64,000 bases of DNA from Dreissena polymorpha (Eukaryota > Mollusca > Bivalvia > Myida > Dreissenidae). How positions within the stretch are numbered: position 1 is the stretch's first letter; the number at the start of each line of letters is the position of its first letter. The translations under genes were made by a program, and so were the position numbers. The stretch is from positions 85,232,207 through 85,296,206 of the forward strand of contig NC_068360.1 of NCBI RefSeq assembly GCF_020536995.1. Reading direction: 5' to 3'. The notes under the pieces were generated by a model. That model was not told where the DNA came from, made no database searches, and saw nothing but the letters and a program-made list of their open reading frames with translations. Below are positions 12,215 through 23,934 of the stretch, in pieces.

Positions 12215-13530
12215 GAGGAATGACATTATAATGATGCTACAAGAAAAGTTTGATGAGCATCCAACAAGCCGTTCATGAGAAGGAATTTGAAGTTTTTTCT
12301 ATATTTAACTGTAGTGGCCCCTACTAAGGGCCAAGTGCGTGCCCCCATCTAAACTTTGAGAAAGGATCTTATAAGAATGCTACAGACCAAGTTTAATGAA
12401 GATCCAGCAGGCGGTCGTTTCAATATATTTATATTTTTAGCCCTAGCAGCTCCTAAAAGGGGCCAAGTGCCCCATTTCAACATATATATATGAATGGACC
12501 CCTAAAGATATTACAAAGTTTGATGAAGATTCTTCAAGCCGTTCATGAGAAGTCATTTAAAGGTTTATCTAGTTTTAGCTCTAGCGGCCGCTAATAGGGA
12601 CCAAGTGCCCCCATTTTTAAGAAATTGACAAAGGACCATATAAAGATACTACAGGCCAAGTTTGATGTACATCCATCAAGCGGTTCATGAGAAGTATTCT
12701 AAACGTTTTTCTAGTTTTAGCTCTAGTGGACCTTAACAGGGGCCAAGTGTCCCCATTTGAACAAATCCGAAAAAGGACCCTATAAAGATGCTACATCCCA
12801 AGTTTGATGAAGATCCATCAACCAGTTTATGAGAAGTAGCCATTCAAAGCAATTTATGCTTTTAGCTCTAGCAGCCCCAATAGGGGCCAATTGCTCCCAT
12901 ATGAACAAATTTGAGAAAAGGGCTTTATAAACATGCCACAGACCAAGTTTGATGAATAGCCATCAAGCGGTTCTTGAGAAAGTCATTTGAGATTTTTCTA
13001 TTTTTAGCTCTAGTGGCCCCTTATAGGAGCCAATACCTCCCATAAGAATAAACTTGAGAAAGGATCTTATAAAGATCCTACAGACCAAGGTTTCATCTTC
13101 ATCTTTCGTATAGAGGACAAAATTCAAAGACTGGAATGTTCCAAGTCCTACGGTGGGTAGAGGTCAAGAGTCACCTCTCACAAGCTGTACTAAAGTCATT
13201 ACGGAGATATTTACAGATTATAACTATGTACACACGTGAGCTGACTATGCTTATGAAGATTATCAAGCGGTTCATGAAAAGAAGTTGTTTCAAGGTTTTT
13301 CTAGTTATAGCTCTAGCCGCCCCAAATAGGGGCCAATTACTCCCATTTGAACAAATTTCAGAAAGAACCTTAATTGATGCTAAACACCAAGTTGAATGAT
13401 GATCCTTCAAGCGTTTAATGAGAAGACCTTTGAATGTTGTTTTCATTTTGGCTCTAGCTGCCCCTAATAGGGGCCAATTGCTCCCATTTGAACAAATCTG
13501 CAAGGATGCTACAAACTAAGTTTGGGTTAA
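12215..13530. repeat. Degenerate ~143-bp tandem array, about nine units
   Basis: Each unit has 'tttgatgaagatcc', 'aagcggttcatgagaag', 'ttttagctctagcggcccc', 'aataggggccaa' and 'cccatttgaacaaat'. Successive 'gttcatgaga' positions lie at about 12271, 12414, 12541, 12683, 12835 and 12970. Then a ~300 bp step (13270) contains unrelated sequence, followed by 13413. It is embedded between two blocks of the 59-bp array. Confidence 0.88.
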
Positions 13531-13565
13531 TTTTTAGTTATGGACCTTGTCAGTGAGTATCTATG

Positions 13566-14127
13566 TCTATATTCAGATTAATACCTCTGATAGTATCGAA
13601 GATATTTAAAAATGTCCAGTTTTTACACGCAGATAATCGTATCGTGGTATATACCTCAGTATGGACACACACGACACACTCATAGTATGTCACAGTTGTA
13701 TCGTGGTTTTTACCTCAGTATGGACACACACCTCACACACTCATAGTATGGCACAATTGTACCGTGGTATATACCTTAGTATGGACACTCACAGCACACT
13801 CATAGTATGGCACAATCGTCCCGTGGTATTTACCTCAGAATGGACACACACCTCACACACTCATAGTATGGCACAATCGTACTGTGGTATATACCTCAGT
13901 ATGGACACACACGACACACTCATAGTATGTCACAGTCGTATCGTGGTATTTACCTCAGTATGAACACACACCTCACACACTCATAGCATGTCACAATCAT
14001 ACCGTGGTATTTACCTCAGTATGGACACACACACAGCACACTCATAGTATGTCATGTCTATATTCAGATTAATTCCTCTGATAGTATTGAAGATATTTGA
14101 AAATGTCCAGTTTTTACACGCAGACAA
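13566..14127. repeat. 59-bp array bracketed by a 72-bp direct repeat
   Basis: The segment 'gtctatattcagattaat...ttttacacgcag' occurs at 13566-13636 and again at 14057-14127 with a few substitutions. Between the two lie about seven 59-bp units of the family seen at 11.8 kb. This is the pattern expected when an array arises inside, or is inserted into, a duplicated segment. Confidence 0.85.
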
Positions 14128-15374
14128 CAACCTGGCTGTGACAATACCGAAACAGTCAAAGTAAGAAAGCAAATAAAAATCAAGAATTCGTAACTTTTAT
14201 TATAAGGAAGTATTTTAACACGAGGAACAAAAATTAATAAACTATTTGTAAGGAAGTATTTAAACATGAGGAACAAAATAAACTATAGCTGTTTTTCTAT
14301 AGCTTACTTGCATATTAATAATTATGCAATAAGAACTGTCTCATCGCCCTCAACTATTCAAAGTGCTTGTCAGTAGAAAGAGAGCTTGTCAGTAAAAGGT
14401 GAAGGCCATGATGGTAAACAACTATTCCCAATAGTGTGCATGGTTAACAAGAAAACCTGGACTGAAATGAATTTTTTTTATCGAAAATCATGATACATGT
14501 ATTTCTAAGTGTAAAGGGACCATTACTCCCCAAATTCTTGTCTTTAAGCAAGTAACACCTAGTTTTTGAGTCTGGACAATCCAATAACAACCTTGTCTAA
14601 GATTTTAGAGGGTAACATTATGACCAAGTTTCAGCAAGATTGGGACCAAATTGAGAACTTTTCGAGTGTTAACAAGGTTTTTCTATAAATTGACCCAGTG
14701 ACCTAATTTTTTCTCAAAACAACCCAATGTGGAACTCATCAATAGTAACATTATGACCAAGTTTCATTAAGATTGGGCCAAAATTGTTACAAAGTAACGC
14801 AACACCAGGAGTCAAAAACACCCCTCCTGCAGGAGCTTGGCAGTATTTATATGAGCGCAGTCATGGAGAAAGGTCCTTACAGGAGGTCAATAATAAACTG
14901 AGAAAATGTAAGTAGAAAATCTGTTTTGAACTCTGGCATTGAATCCATCAAACAACATGTGGTACTACATAAAAGACCTAAAGACACCACAGCAATCTTT
15001 CAAGTAAACATGCAGCCACAAGTTTCTCAGTGTTATATCCAAGATTATTTGATAATGGTTATGGCAATATTTATATCAGTGCAGTCATTCAATAAATCCC
15101 TTACGAGAGATCAATTCCTATCAGTAATAAAGAAGTTATTTAAATTCGAACATTTTCAAGCTCAAATGTTTGCCAAAGGGATATAAACACCCTAATGAGC
15201 ACATTTTAGGAAACCAACAAAGTTTTAGTATCAGAATTGCTCAGAAATATAAAATACCGAAGGCAAAAAGGCATGAGCAAAAATTCTAAAGTGTTAATTG
15301 TATGATATATAATATCAGGTGAGCTAATAGACATATATAATAAACATGATCTGTCTAGATTTATCTTTTGAAAT
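14128..15374. other. Non-coding with a degraded repeat fragment
   Basis: Positions 14510-14830 carry repeat phrases such as 'attatgaccaagtttca' and 'agattggg' that recur in other arrays of the window. The rest shows nothing recognisable. Confidence 0.5.
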
Positions 15375-16088
15375 AACAAGATGTGTTTGTGAAACACAAT
15401 GTCCCCCTATATGATGTTTGACCTTGTAGGATGACCTTGACCTTGTGAAGGATGACCTTGACCTTTCACCACTCAAAATGTGCAGCTCCATGAGATACAC
15501 ATGCATGCCAAATATCAAGTTGCTATCTTCAATATTGCAAAAGTATTCATAAAATAAGCGATTTGGGCCACATATATTTGACCTCTGACCTTGAAGGATG
15601 ACCTTGACCTTTCACCACTCAAAATGTGCAGCTCCATGAGATGCACATGCATGCCAAATATCAAGTTGCAATCTTCAATATTGCAAAAGTATTTATAAAA
15701 TAAGCGTTTTGGGCAACATATATCTGACCTCTGACCTTGAAGGATGACCTTGACCTTTCACCACTCAAAATGTGCAGCTCCATGAGATACACATGCATGC
15801 CAAATATCAAGTTGCTATCTTCAATATTGCAAAAGTATTCATAAAATGAGCGATTTTGGCCACATATATTTGACCTCTGACCTTGAAGGATGACCTTGAC
15901 CTTTCACCACTCAAAATGTGCAGCTTCATGAGATACACATGCATGCCAAATATGAAGTTGCTATCTTCAATATAGCAAAAGTTATTGCAAAATGTTAAAG
16001 TTGGCGCAAACAGACAGACCAACAGACCAACGGACCAACAGACAGGGCAAAAACAATATGTCCCCCACTACTATAGTGGGGGACATAA
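15375..16088. mobile_element. Hairpin-ended non-autonomous element with four 146-bp internal repeats
   Basis: Starts 'aacaagatgtgtttgtgaaa', then 'acaatgtccccc'. It ends in a hairpin whose arms are GTCCCCCACTA and TAGTGGGGGAC, followed by 'ataaaa'. The internal unit 'accactcaaaatgtgcag' recurs at 15468, 15614, 15760 and 15906, exactly 146 bp apart. The sub-terminal TGTCCCCC/GGGGGACA pair and the 3' hairpin are features described for Helentron-associated (HINE/'pearl') elements of molluscs. The class assignment is inference, and no transposase is present. Confidence 0.7.
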
Positions 16089-16269
16089 AAATATAATAAA
16101 CTATTTCAGAATTGCTTAAACAATAAAAACAAGTTACTCAAATAATAACTAGAACATTGTTAAACCTTGTTTGAAATAACAAAAGAACACCTAAAAAGGA
16201 ATTACTACTACATGAAATAAGCTCATACTGAACTGTTTTATAAGTATTTACAGTATTTCTTTCATTAAA

Positions 16270-17545
16270 TGATGATTAATTATCCAGACAGTGTTGTTTC
16301 TCTATAGTATTTTTGTCATATATTGATGGTCAATCACCTTAACAGTGCTCATTCTCTACAGCAATCCAATCACACAACAATTATATAATGATGGCCAATT
16401 AGCCCAATAGTGGTCATACTCTGCAGTAATTCAATCACTGTACATATAATCAATGACGATCAATTAGCATAAAAGTGCCTGTCCTCTGCAGTAATTCAGT
16501 CACATAATGAGGATTAAAAGTAGCCTCACAGTACTCATTGATGATCAATTAGCTTAACATTGCTCACACTCTGCAGTAATTCAATCACTGTACATATAAT
16601 CAATGACGATCACATAATGATGATCAATTAGCCTTACAATGTTTATCCTTTACAGATGATCAATCTTAAAATGATGATCAACAAGCAAATTCGTTGAATT
16701 GATATCCCCCGCCACATACATTTTGTTCAAGGATGGGTGCAAATCAGACGGATGAACATACTGACAGATGGACAACACCAATTTGATATCCCTCCGACTT
16801 TGGCGGAATATAATTATGAGAGAAGGAAGGACAGACAAGTCAGCGACTATATGCTCTCCCTTGATGGAGCACAAAATCTCTAACCTGTAATTTTAAGTAC
16901 AAAGATGTATACATAATTATGGGAAAAATGCTGGTCAGTTTAGGGGTTTAGCGTACAACCTTACATGAAGCATTTGTGTAACCTTGACCCTTGATGTGAA
17001 TACCTTGATGCATAGTAAAGGAATAACTAAATAATGAAGAATTCATCAAATTTGTGACCTTTGACCTCAATGTGTGACCTTGACCTTAGCCCCTAGGATT
17101 ATGGGTGTTGAATGTGAAGCACCCCCAGATGATTGAGAACAGCCATGGCAAGTTTCGTGGCTCTGGCTCATGTGTTAATGGAAATAAATCTCTAAGCTTA
17201 TATTAAAAAGCATTTTTTCAAGATACAAAGGGCCATAACTCCCTTATTAACAGATGGTGTACAATGCCATTTGGCGTGCATCATCCTCTTATCCATATAT
17301 ACACTCATACCAAGTTTCAATGAAATCCGCCAAAGCACTTCCAAAGTATGGCTCTGGACACAACAGTGCCGGACGGACAACGCCAAAACAATATCCCTCC
17401 GCCTATGGCGGGGGATAATTAGCCTTACAGTTCTCATTCTTTACAACAATTCAATCACATAATGATTAACAATTAGTCTAATAGTGCTTATCCTTTACAG
17501 TAATTCAGTCACATAATGACGATCCATTTCAGTAAATTAGCCTTA
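16270..17545. repeat. Degenerate ~80-bp array split by later insertions
   Basis: Phrases such as 'gatgatcaattagc', 'ctctgcagtaattcaatcac' and 'cacataatga' repeat from 16270 to 16660 and again at 17420-17545. The array is interrupted by 16690-17420, which carries other repeat families. Confidence 0.7.
16690..17420. mobile_element. Two repeat-element fragments ending in 'tatccctccg...cgg' hairpins
   Basis: One ends near 16813 ('gatatccctccgactttggcgga'-like stem) and the other near 17418 ('atccctccgcctatggcggg'). Each is preceded by 'gacgga'-type stretches and TGACCTTGA motifs. They look like truncated relatives of the hairpin-ended families. Confidence 0.55.
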
Positions 17546-17556
17546 CATTCTGAATG

Positions 17557-17765
17557 TTAATATCTTTTTGTTTTCCGTTTCTCAGCCATTATCCAATTAT
17601 GGACAGTGTTCTTAATTTTTTTCCAGGTGAGGTTCTGAAGAGCGTCATGTTTCCTAGAAACCTTTTCACACTCATCTTTCTGTAGTTCCCTTCTCATTGC
17701 TATATTTGTTTTGAACAAAGTTTTAAGTAGCCTGTGCTGATGTTCTGTAAGCTTCACTACTTCTC
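17557..17765 (-). CDS. Last exon of the tyrosine-recombinase-like gene: Myb/SANT-like C-terminus
   Basis: On the minus strand the acceptor TATTTCAG precedes 17765. The exon starts with two bases that complete a Gly codon with the G ending the 20267-20395 exon. It then reads EVVKLTEHQHRLLKTLFKTN and on to KRKTKRY and a stop, 69 codons in all. It is a lysine-rich, helical segment with the conserved-looking pattern L..HQ...L...F..NI.......K.ECEK....H..L...TWK.IK..V.NWI. This resembles the C-terminal Myb/SANT-like module that follows the recombinase domain in a widespread but uncharacterised animal family (from memory of the family; not searched). No AATAAA was identified immediately downstream. 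Role unknown; DNA binding is plausible. Confidence 0.82.
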
Positions 17766-19305
17766 CTGAAATATATCAAACATTAATTGAATGACAAGTC
17801 AAATGATTCGCCTCACAATAAACCTGGAAGCTTTTTTTTATAGAACACCATTTCTGTTTCCCCCATAATACTTTTTAAACATTGGCACACAACAGTTAAT
17901 GTGAAACAGACCCATTCAATAACATTTTTAAACCAAGCAAGGGCTTGGATAGAGAACACAGACCTGCACACAAAACTCCCCAAACTAACACAGTGGTATT
18001 TGCACACAAAAGATGGTTGACAGTTGTTAAAGCCAATGATTTATAATGGTAAATAAGACCATGGTAAAACTGGAGTTTCTATTGCCAAAATTAAGAACCA
18101 TTGTCAACAAGAGCGATCAATAATCGCAGGTGTCACCTAATGAGAGCCAATTTCAAAGATAAGTGTTTTTAACAAAGGGAGATAATTTGAAAATGGGAAA
18201 ACCTAGAGTTATGGTTTCTTGACCCTGAACTTCCTCTTAAGGAGCTTTATAATTGTTTGAAGTTAGAAGCTGATAGCTTCCATACTTTTTGAGATATGAC
18301 AAGGACAAGGTTTTTGAACAAAGGGAGATAATTTAAAAATGGAACCACTCAGAGTTATGGTTCTTGTCACTGCACTTCCCCTCAATGAGCTCTATAACTG
18401 TGTGAAGTTTAAAGTTGATAGCATCAATAGCTTTAGAGATATGCTCCCGACAAAATTTGTGACGGATGGACGACAAAGAAGTGATCCCTACAATGTATAT
18501 GTCGCGGCTACTTTGTACCAGGCGACACAAAAATGCATACAAGAGGGCCATCATGGCCCTTAATCGCTGAAAAGTTTACAAATAATAAAAGTATGTTTTT
18601 TAAGTGCAATTGTTTTCATAATCATTGTTTTAATGCGCATTATAATCAAAATTTCATTAATTCGATAAACCAGTATAACTATTTTATAAAGTCGAAAAAA
18701 TGGTATTACTTAAAAAAACATTCGATAAAAGCTGATAAGTCTGAAAAATAATCAAATATTTTCAAACATTTAAGCGATGACCTTTCCCCATTTCCTGTCA
18801 ATCACTCATTGTTGACAAATATCTAATAATAGGCAGTACAACAAGTTAATAATTTTGTTAATTTAATTTGATTCAGGCAGTTTTATTCGTTTCAGAGATA
18901 TTTAGTTTTTTCCTTCTCCTCAAAAGTGGCTAAATTGGACTTACGAGGGTTTCGAAAAACAGAGACGATTTTTTAAGCATTCTCGGTTTCAACTACCACC
19001 ATGGAAAATTTATTTATAGGTTAATACCACATCAGATAGAAAATCGCTGTACAAATTAGAATCAATATGGTAGAGCAAAGCATGGGAAAATTGTTTCATT
19101 GTATCAACTTTATGCATACACCTGCTACCTATTACAGTTGTTACATTGCAGATTTTAATCATAATTTTTTTTGTCATGTAAGAAAAATCATTAAATAGGC
19201 TCTGGAAATCAATAATTACTAGAAGGTTGTTTTTGGAAATAACAAATGTCTCCCGATATGTAATGTAATTATGGAACATAAAGCCAAGAGTGCGTAATAT
19301 TAAAA

Positions 19306-19585
19306 AAACAAGAGATGTGTTTGAAAGAAACACAATGTCCACTAATGCGCCGCTTTTTTTGTTGTTGTTGACCTTTGACCTTGAAGGATGACCTTGACCT
19401 TTCACCACTCAAAATGTGCAGCTCCATGAGATACACATGCATGCCAAATATCAAGTTGCTATGTTCAATATTTCAAAAGTTATCACAAAACTTTAACCAA
19501 TGTTAAAGTTTTGGGACAGAATGAAGGAATGGCAGACAGACCGCCAAAAACAATATGCCCCCGATCATTCGATCCGGGGGCATAA
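19306..19585. mobile_element. Short hairpin-ended element, one internal unit
   Basis: Begins 'aacaagagatgtgtttgaaa', contains one copy of the 146-bp family unit (ccactcaaaatgtgcag), and ends in the hairpin ATGCCCCCGATC / GATCCGGGGGCAT followed by 'aatt'. It is a shorter member of the family at 15375-16088. Confidence 0.75.
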
Positions 19586-19589
19586 TTAT

Positions 19590-20170
19590 CTGTGTTGAAC
19601 AAAATGAAAATATGCACGACTAGGCAAGACATTAATCATTCCTATAAAGTTTTATTAAAATACAAGAAATAGTATAGGAGAACCGCTTTGGACAAACTTT
19701 ATTCTAAAATGACCATAAAAGGGCAATAACTCCGTCAAAAAATATCAGAGCGCAACAAAATGACAACATGCACAACTATAGACCTCATACTGATCACTTG
19801 TGTGAATTTTTATTAAAATCCAAGCTATAGTTTAAGAGAAATGTTCCAGACAAACTTTTTTTTTAATTTACAATTAAAGTGCCACAACTCCACCAAAAAT
19901 TATTCAAGCGGAACAAAATGACAATATGCAAAACTAGACTTCATAATCATCATTCCTGTGAAGTTTTATCAAAATTGGACCAGGAGTATAGGAGATATGG
20001 AGTGGATTTTTTTTTCTACAATGACCATTAAAGGGCCATAACTCAGTCAAAAATTATCCGTGCAGAACAAAATGATAACTAGACTTCATACTAAACATTC
20101 CTGTGAAGTTTCATCGAAATTGGACCAGGGGTATAGGAGATATGGAGCGGACAAAATTATTGGGATCAAT
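19590..20170. repeat. ~156-bp tandem array, four units
   Basis: 'aacaaaatg' recurs at about 19598, 19754, 19912 and 20066. Each is followed by 'cttcat', 'gtgaagttttat' and 'aggagat' phrases. Confidence 0.8.
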
Positions 20171-20266
20171 TGATAAATCAGTGGACCCTAGGGAGTCATT
20201 CTTTTTAAATAACATACAGATGTACAAACACAGCATGTGCAAACGTAGCTAACAAAATGAACCTAC

Positions 20267-20395
20267 CAGTCTTGGGCCGGTTATTGCCACTTTTCTTGGG
20301 CTCTGTCACCTTATCCCGATTAGATCTGACACTACAACCCTGTACAGCACCCAGTGTGGATACTGGCACAGTCTCCATATCTTCCTCTATGGCAT
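20267..20395 (-). CDS. Internal 129-nt exon (M0) of the tyrosine-recombinase-like gene
   Basis: On the minus strand the acceptor CTTCCAG precedes 20395 and the donor GTAGGT follows 20267. The exon opens with two bases and closes with one, so it is a phase-1 symmetric cassette of 43 codons. It includes METVPVSTLGAVQGCSVRSN and then a lysine-rich end (KVTEPKKSGNNRPKTG). Joined to the 75-nt exon upstream and the last exon downstream, the frame stays open through both junctions. The five exons at 25.4-27.1 kb are its relatives, with the same length, phase and core VPIS...AV.QGCSV. The sequence looks like a disordered linker between the recombinase-like and Myb-like parts. Function unknown. Confidence 0.78.
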
Positions 20396-21289
20396 CTGGA
20401 AGAGGGAGAAAAAGACAAAAAGGTAATGCAGATTGCAAGAAAAGGAGTTTTGTACTGATCTAAATAGACAGCAGTGCAATCATAGAGAGGTACACACCCC
20501 CACTAAGTACCCCAAGATCATACTGAGGTATTCACATCCACAGATGACAGCCATTAAAGAACATACAGAGGTATATATGTACCAAGTGCTAAGAGTAGAC
20601 GAAATGAAGTCCAGCAGGAAATGCGGCACACAAAGCGCACAGCCATTTCACAAAACAAAGAGCATGCAGCCCAAAACCAACATATAACAAGCAACAAACA
20701 GACCACGACAACACCGACAAGAAGCTGACATAACATTTGAGCAAATTTGGTAGAGGTCCACTAGACAATGCTACATGACAAATATCTAAGCTCTATGCCT
20801 TGTGGTTTAAGAGAAGATTTTTAAAGTTTTTCCTGCTGGTTGCCATGGCAAATAGTTGGCCAAATAGTTTCAGAGGAGATGTCATTTGAAAGTGTGGACG
20901 GACTAACAACGGATATTGAGTGATCACAATAGCTCACCCTGAGCACCTTGTGCTCAGGTGAGCTAAAAATACACTGTTTGACACCTCTCCAACATATAGG
21001 GACAATCACATGGAAACATGGAAAGCGTGCAAAACAGAAAAGTAAAGCAGTAGTTTGAATCAAATCCTTCAGGTAATCACAAAAATTGATTTAAAGTGCA
21101 CCAAAACTTTAACTGGAAATTTTAAGTTAAAAGGGGGCACTTCTTGAAAAATTTGGGAGAGTTATATGGCCCTCCAGTCTTCTGATGTGGGTGATAACGA
21201 GGAACAATTAGTTTAAGTTTTAATCAAATACAGTAAAAATGTACTGAAAGTGCATCAAAACATTAACATAAAATTCTAAGTAACAATGG

Positions 21290-22285
21290 CTGTTTGTAAA
21301 ACATGCATGCTCCCCATATGGGCTGTCAGTTGTAGTGGCAGCCATTGTGTGAATACGTTTTTTGTCACTGTGACCTTGACCTTTGACCTAGTGACCTAAA
21401 AAATCAATAGGGGTCATCTGACAGTCATGATAAATGTACCTATGAAGTTTCATGATCCTAGGCCTAAGTATTCTTGAGTTATCACCCGGAAACCATTTGA
21501 CTGTTTCGAGTCACTGTGACCTTGACCTTTGACCTAGTGACCTGAAAATCAATAGGGGCTTATCTGCCAGTCATGATCAATGTACCTATGAAGTTTCATG
21601 ATCCTAGGCCTAAGCATTATTGGGTTATCATCCGGAAACCATTTTACTGTTTCGAGTCACTGTGACCGTGACCTTTGACCTAGTAACCTGAAAGTCAATA
21701 GGGGTCATCTGCCAGTCATGATTAATGTACCTATGAAGTTTCATGATCCTAGGCGTAAGCATTCTTGAGTTATCATCCAGAAACCATTTTACTATTTAGA
21801 GTCAGTGTGACCTTGACCTTTGACCTAGTGACCTGAAAATCAATAGGGGTCATCTGCCAGTCATGATCAATGTACCTATGAAGCTTCATGATCCTAGGCG
21901 TAAGGATTCTCGAGTCATCTGGAAACCATTTTAATGTTTCGAGTCACTGTGACCTTAACCTTTGACCTAGTGACCTGAAAATCAATAGGGGTCATCTGCC
22001 AGTCATCATCAATGTTCCTATGAAGTTTCATGATCCTAGGCCTAAGCGTTCTTGAGTTATCATCCGGAAACCATTTAACTATTTCGAGTCACTGTGACCT
22101 TGACCTTTTACCTAGTGACCTGAAAATCAATAGGGGTCATCTGCCAGTCATGATCAATGTACCTATGAAGTTTCATGATCCTAGGCCTAAGCGTTCTTGA
22201 GTTATCATCCAGAAACCATCTGGTGGACAGACCGACCAACTGACGTGCAAAACAATATACCCACTCTTCTTCGAAGGGGGGCATA
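21290..22285. mobile_element. Hairpin-ended element with six ~146-bp repeats rich in nuclear-receptor half-sites
   Basis: 'gtgaccttgacctttgacc' recurs at 21370, 21516, 21662, 21807, 21949 and 22094. Each unit continues 'tagtgacctgaaaatcaata', 'gggtcatctgccagtcatga' and 'aagtttcatgatcctaggc'. The array ends 'accatctggtggacagaccg' and then a 'cttcttcgaag' hairpin with 'ggggggcataaaa'. TGACCTTGA is the complement of TCAAGGTCA, the ERR/NR5A-type site. Confidence 0.8.
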
Positions 22286-22787
22286 AAAAGGGGGCATAAT
22301 TCATTAAATATTGGTTATGGACCTTGTGTCATATGATGTCAACACTAGTTTGAATCAAAAACATCCAGTACATGTAATTACAAATATAGATTGAAAGTGC
22401 ACCAAAACTTTACCCTGCAATTCTAAGTTAAAAGTGGGGATAATTCTTGAAATATGGGTAAGTTATGGCTCTTGTGTCAAATGGTATATGTGTTGATCAG
22501 GAACACATTTTTTAAGTTTGAAACAAATCCATCACGTAATAATAACAAAGTTAAAGAGAAAGAGCAACAAAACCTTTAACCAAGGTGTGGAGCGGATGCA
22601 AACACCAATGCATGAGTGAGTAGTATGTATATACCGGTATATATATATATATTTCAATACTGTACCAGTATGCTGTTCTAAAACAACTTACAGGGGTACA
22701 AATGCACACTTTTTCAACAAGCTTTATACATACATTTAAGTTTCAAACTTAAAATGTGGGAATTAAATATGGCCTTAAGAGTTGAAA

Positions 22788-22970
22788 ACAAGAGCTGTCA
22801 CCATAGGACGATTTATGCTCCCTTTTTCCGTATTTTTGTAAACCTAAACGCAGTGTTTTTCCACATTTTTGGAAACCTAAACGCTACATTGTGTGACGGA
22901 ATTTTAGACGGAAGGGCAGACAGACAGACGGACAGTACGATCACTATATGCCCACCTTCAGGGGCATAAA
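22788..22970. mobile_element. Short hairpin-ended element
   Basis: Starts 'aacaagagctgtcaccatag' and 'tttatgctccc', ends 'cacttcaggggcataaaa'-like ('cccaccttcaggggcataaa'). Related to the copy at 27169-27366. Confidence 0.7.
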
Positions 22971-23022
22971 AATGTGCTCATGAACAGTGGGCAATGTATG
23001 GAATATATGAATTTTAGCTTAC

Positions 23023-23097
23023 TTTCAGTCAAGTCATCTGCTTCATGAATTTCCTCTTCATCATTGCTATCCTCACTCTCACTGTTTACACCATTAT
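23023..23097 (-). CDS. 75-nt acidic exon of the tyrosine-recombinase-like gene
   Basis: The minus-strand acceptor TTTGACAG precedes 23097 and the donor GTAAGC follows 23023. Two leading bases complete an Asp codon with the G that ends the recombinase exon. The exon reads DNGVNSESEDSNDEEEIHEA and then DDLTE, and leaves one base for the next exon. Length 75 nt and phase 1-1 make it a symmetric cassette like M0. It is strongly acidic with Ser-Glu/Ser-Asp pairs, as in casein-kinase-type linkers. No domain is recognised. Confidence 0.78.
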
Positions 23098-23934
23098 CTG
23101 TCAAAGAAAGAACAATAGCATTATCATGACCCTGCATCACTCAAAAAGAAGACTGTAAGAAGGAAGACATCTTGCCTTATGTCCTAGTTGCTGACCCAGA
23201 TTCAAATCTCACCTACAATTATACAGAGAACCATTCTGTCCAAGTTTCATTGGGATAAAATTGAAAATGTGGTCAAAAGGCTTTTCTAAAATTTGGCCCC
23301 ATGCCTTAGTGTCTTATCCCAGATTCAAACCTGACCTACATTTTGCACAATCATTCTGATCAAGTTTCATAAGGAAGAAGTTGAAAATGTGGCCGCATCT
23401 ACATACCAACTCGACTTACAGGAAAACAATCTTGTAAATCTCATCAAAATCCACTCATTAGTTTCTGATTAGATTCAATAACAAGAAGTTCAGTCAGTTT
23501 TCATACAAAGGGCAATAACTCCTGACCTGTCTGATCTGACCTGACCGACTAGGCCGCTAGGGGAACAATCTGGCAAAATTTGGTCAAAATCCACCCAGCA
23601 GTTTCTGACTAGATGGGCAAGTTTGGTCAAAAACCACCCAGCAGTTTCTGACTTGATGCAATAACAAGAACTGCATATGGAACGACTGATAGGGGAACCT
23701 AAGAAAAATGCAATTTGAAAAGGATAGTGGGCTAAACATGGTGTTTAGCTTGTTCTTTTTTTTCAGAAAACAATATTCTGATACTGATTATATTAACTGA
23801 TAATCTGATGTTTGATCAATTAACCAGTTAAGCAGTTAATATATTTTATATTGCCACCCCTAAATTATTCAAAATTCATACACTGTTGCTTTTCACACAA
23901 CTTTGTCAAGACTCATTTTCTTTTCTCATCTTAC
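23098..23934. other. Intron with degraded repeat fragments
   Basis: Repeat phrases 'aagtttcattgggata' and 'tcaaaatccacccagcagtt' occur two or three times between 23200 and 23680. Confidence 0.6.

Larger units (their letters stand above)
17766..20266. other. Intron of the minus-strand gene, filled with repeats
   Basis: Runs from the acceptor of the last exon to the donor of the preceding one. It holds a repeat of about 460 bp beginning 'aacaagagcgatcaataatcgc' (18108-18570), a short hairpin-ended element (19306-19585) and a ~156-bp array (19590-20170). Positions 18571-19300 show nothing recognisable. Confidence 0.65.
20396..23022. other. Intron of the minus-strand gene, repeat-filled
   Basis: Contains the 3' end of a 'ctcaggtgagctaa' element (about 20740-20965), the six-unit 146-bp array (21290-22285), a short TA tract near 22630-22650 and a short hairpin-ended element (22788-22970). 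The part next to the exon (20396-20610) matches the intron part of the 399-bp unit at 25.2-27.1 kb, showing that M0 belongs to the same duplicated family. Confidence 0.65.

Noticed and set aside
11784-12278. Open frames with VVFTSVWTHT repeats
   Set aside because: The 59-bp units are read in more than one frame and on repeats elsewhere; no start, splice or domain support.
11836-14056. CRISPR-like regular array
   Set aside because: Units are directly adjacent tandem copies without unique spacers, in a eukaryotic genome.
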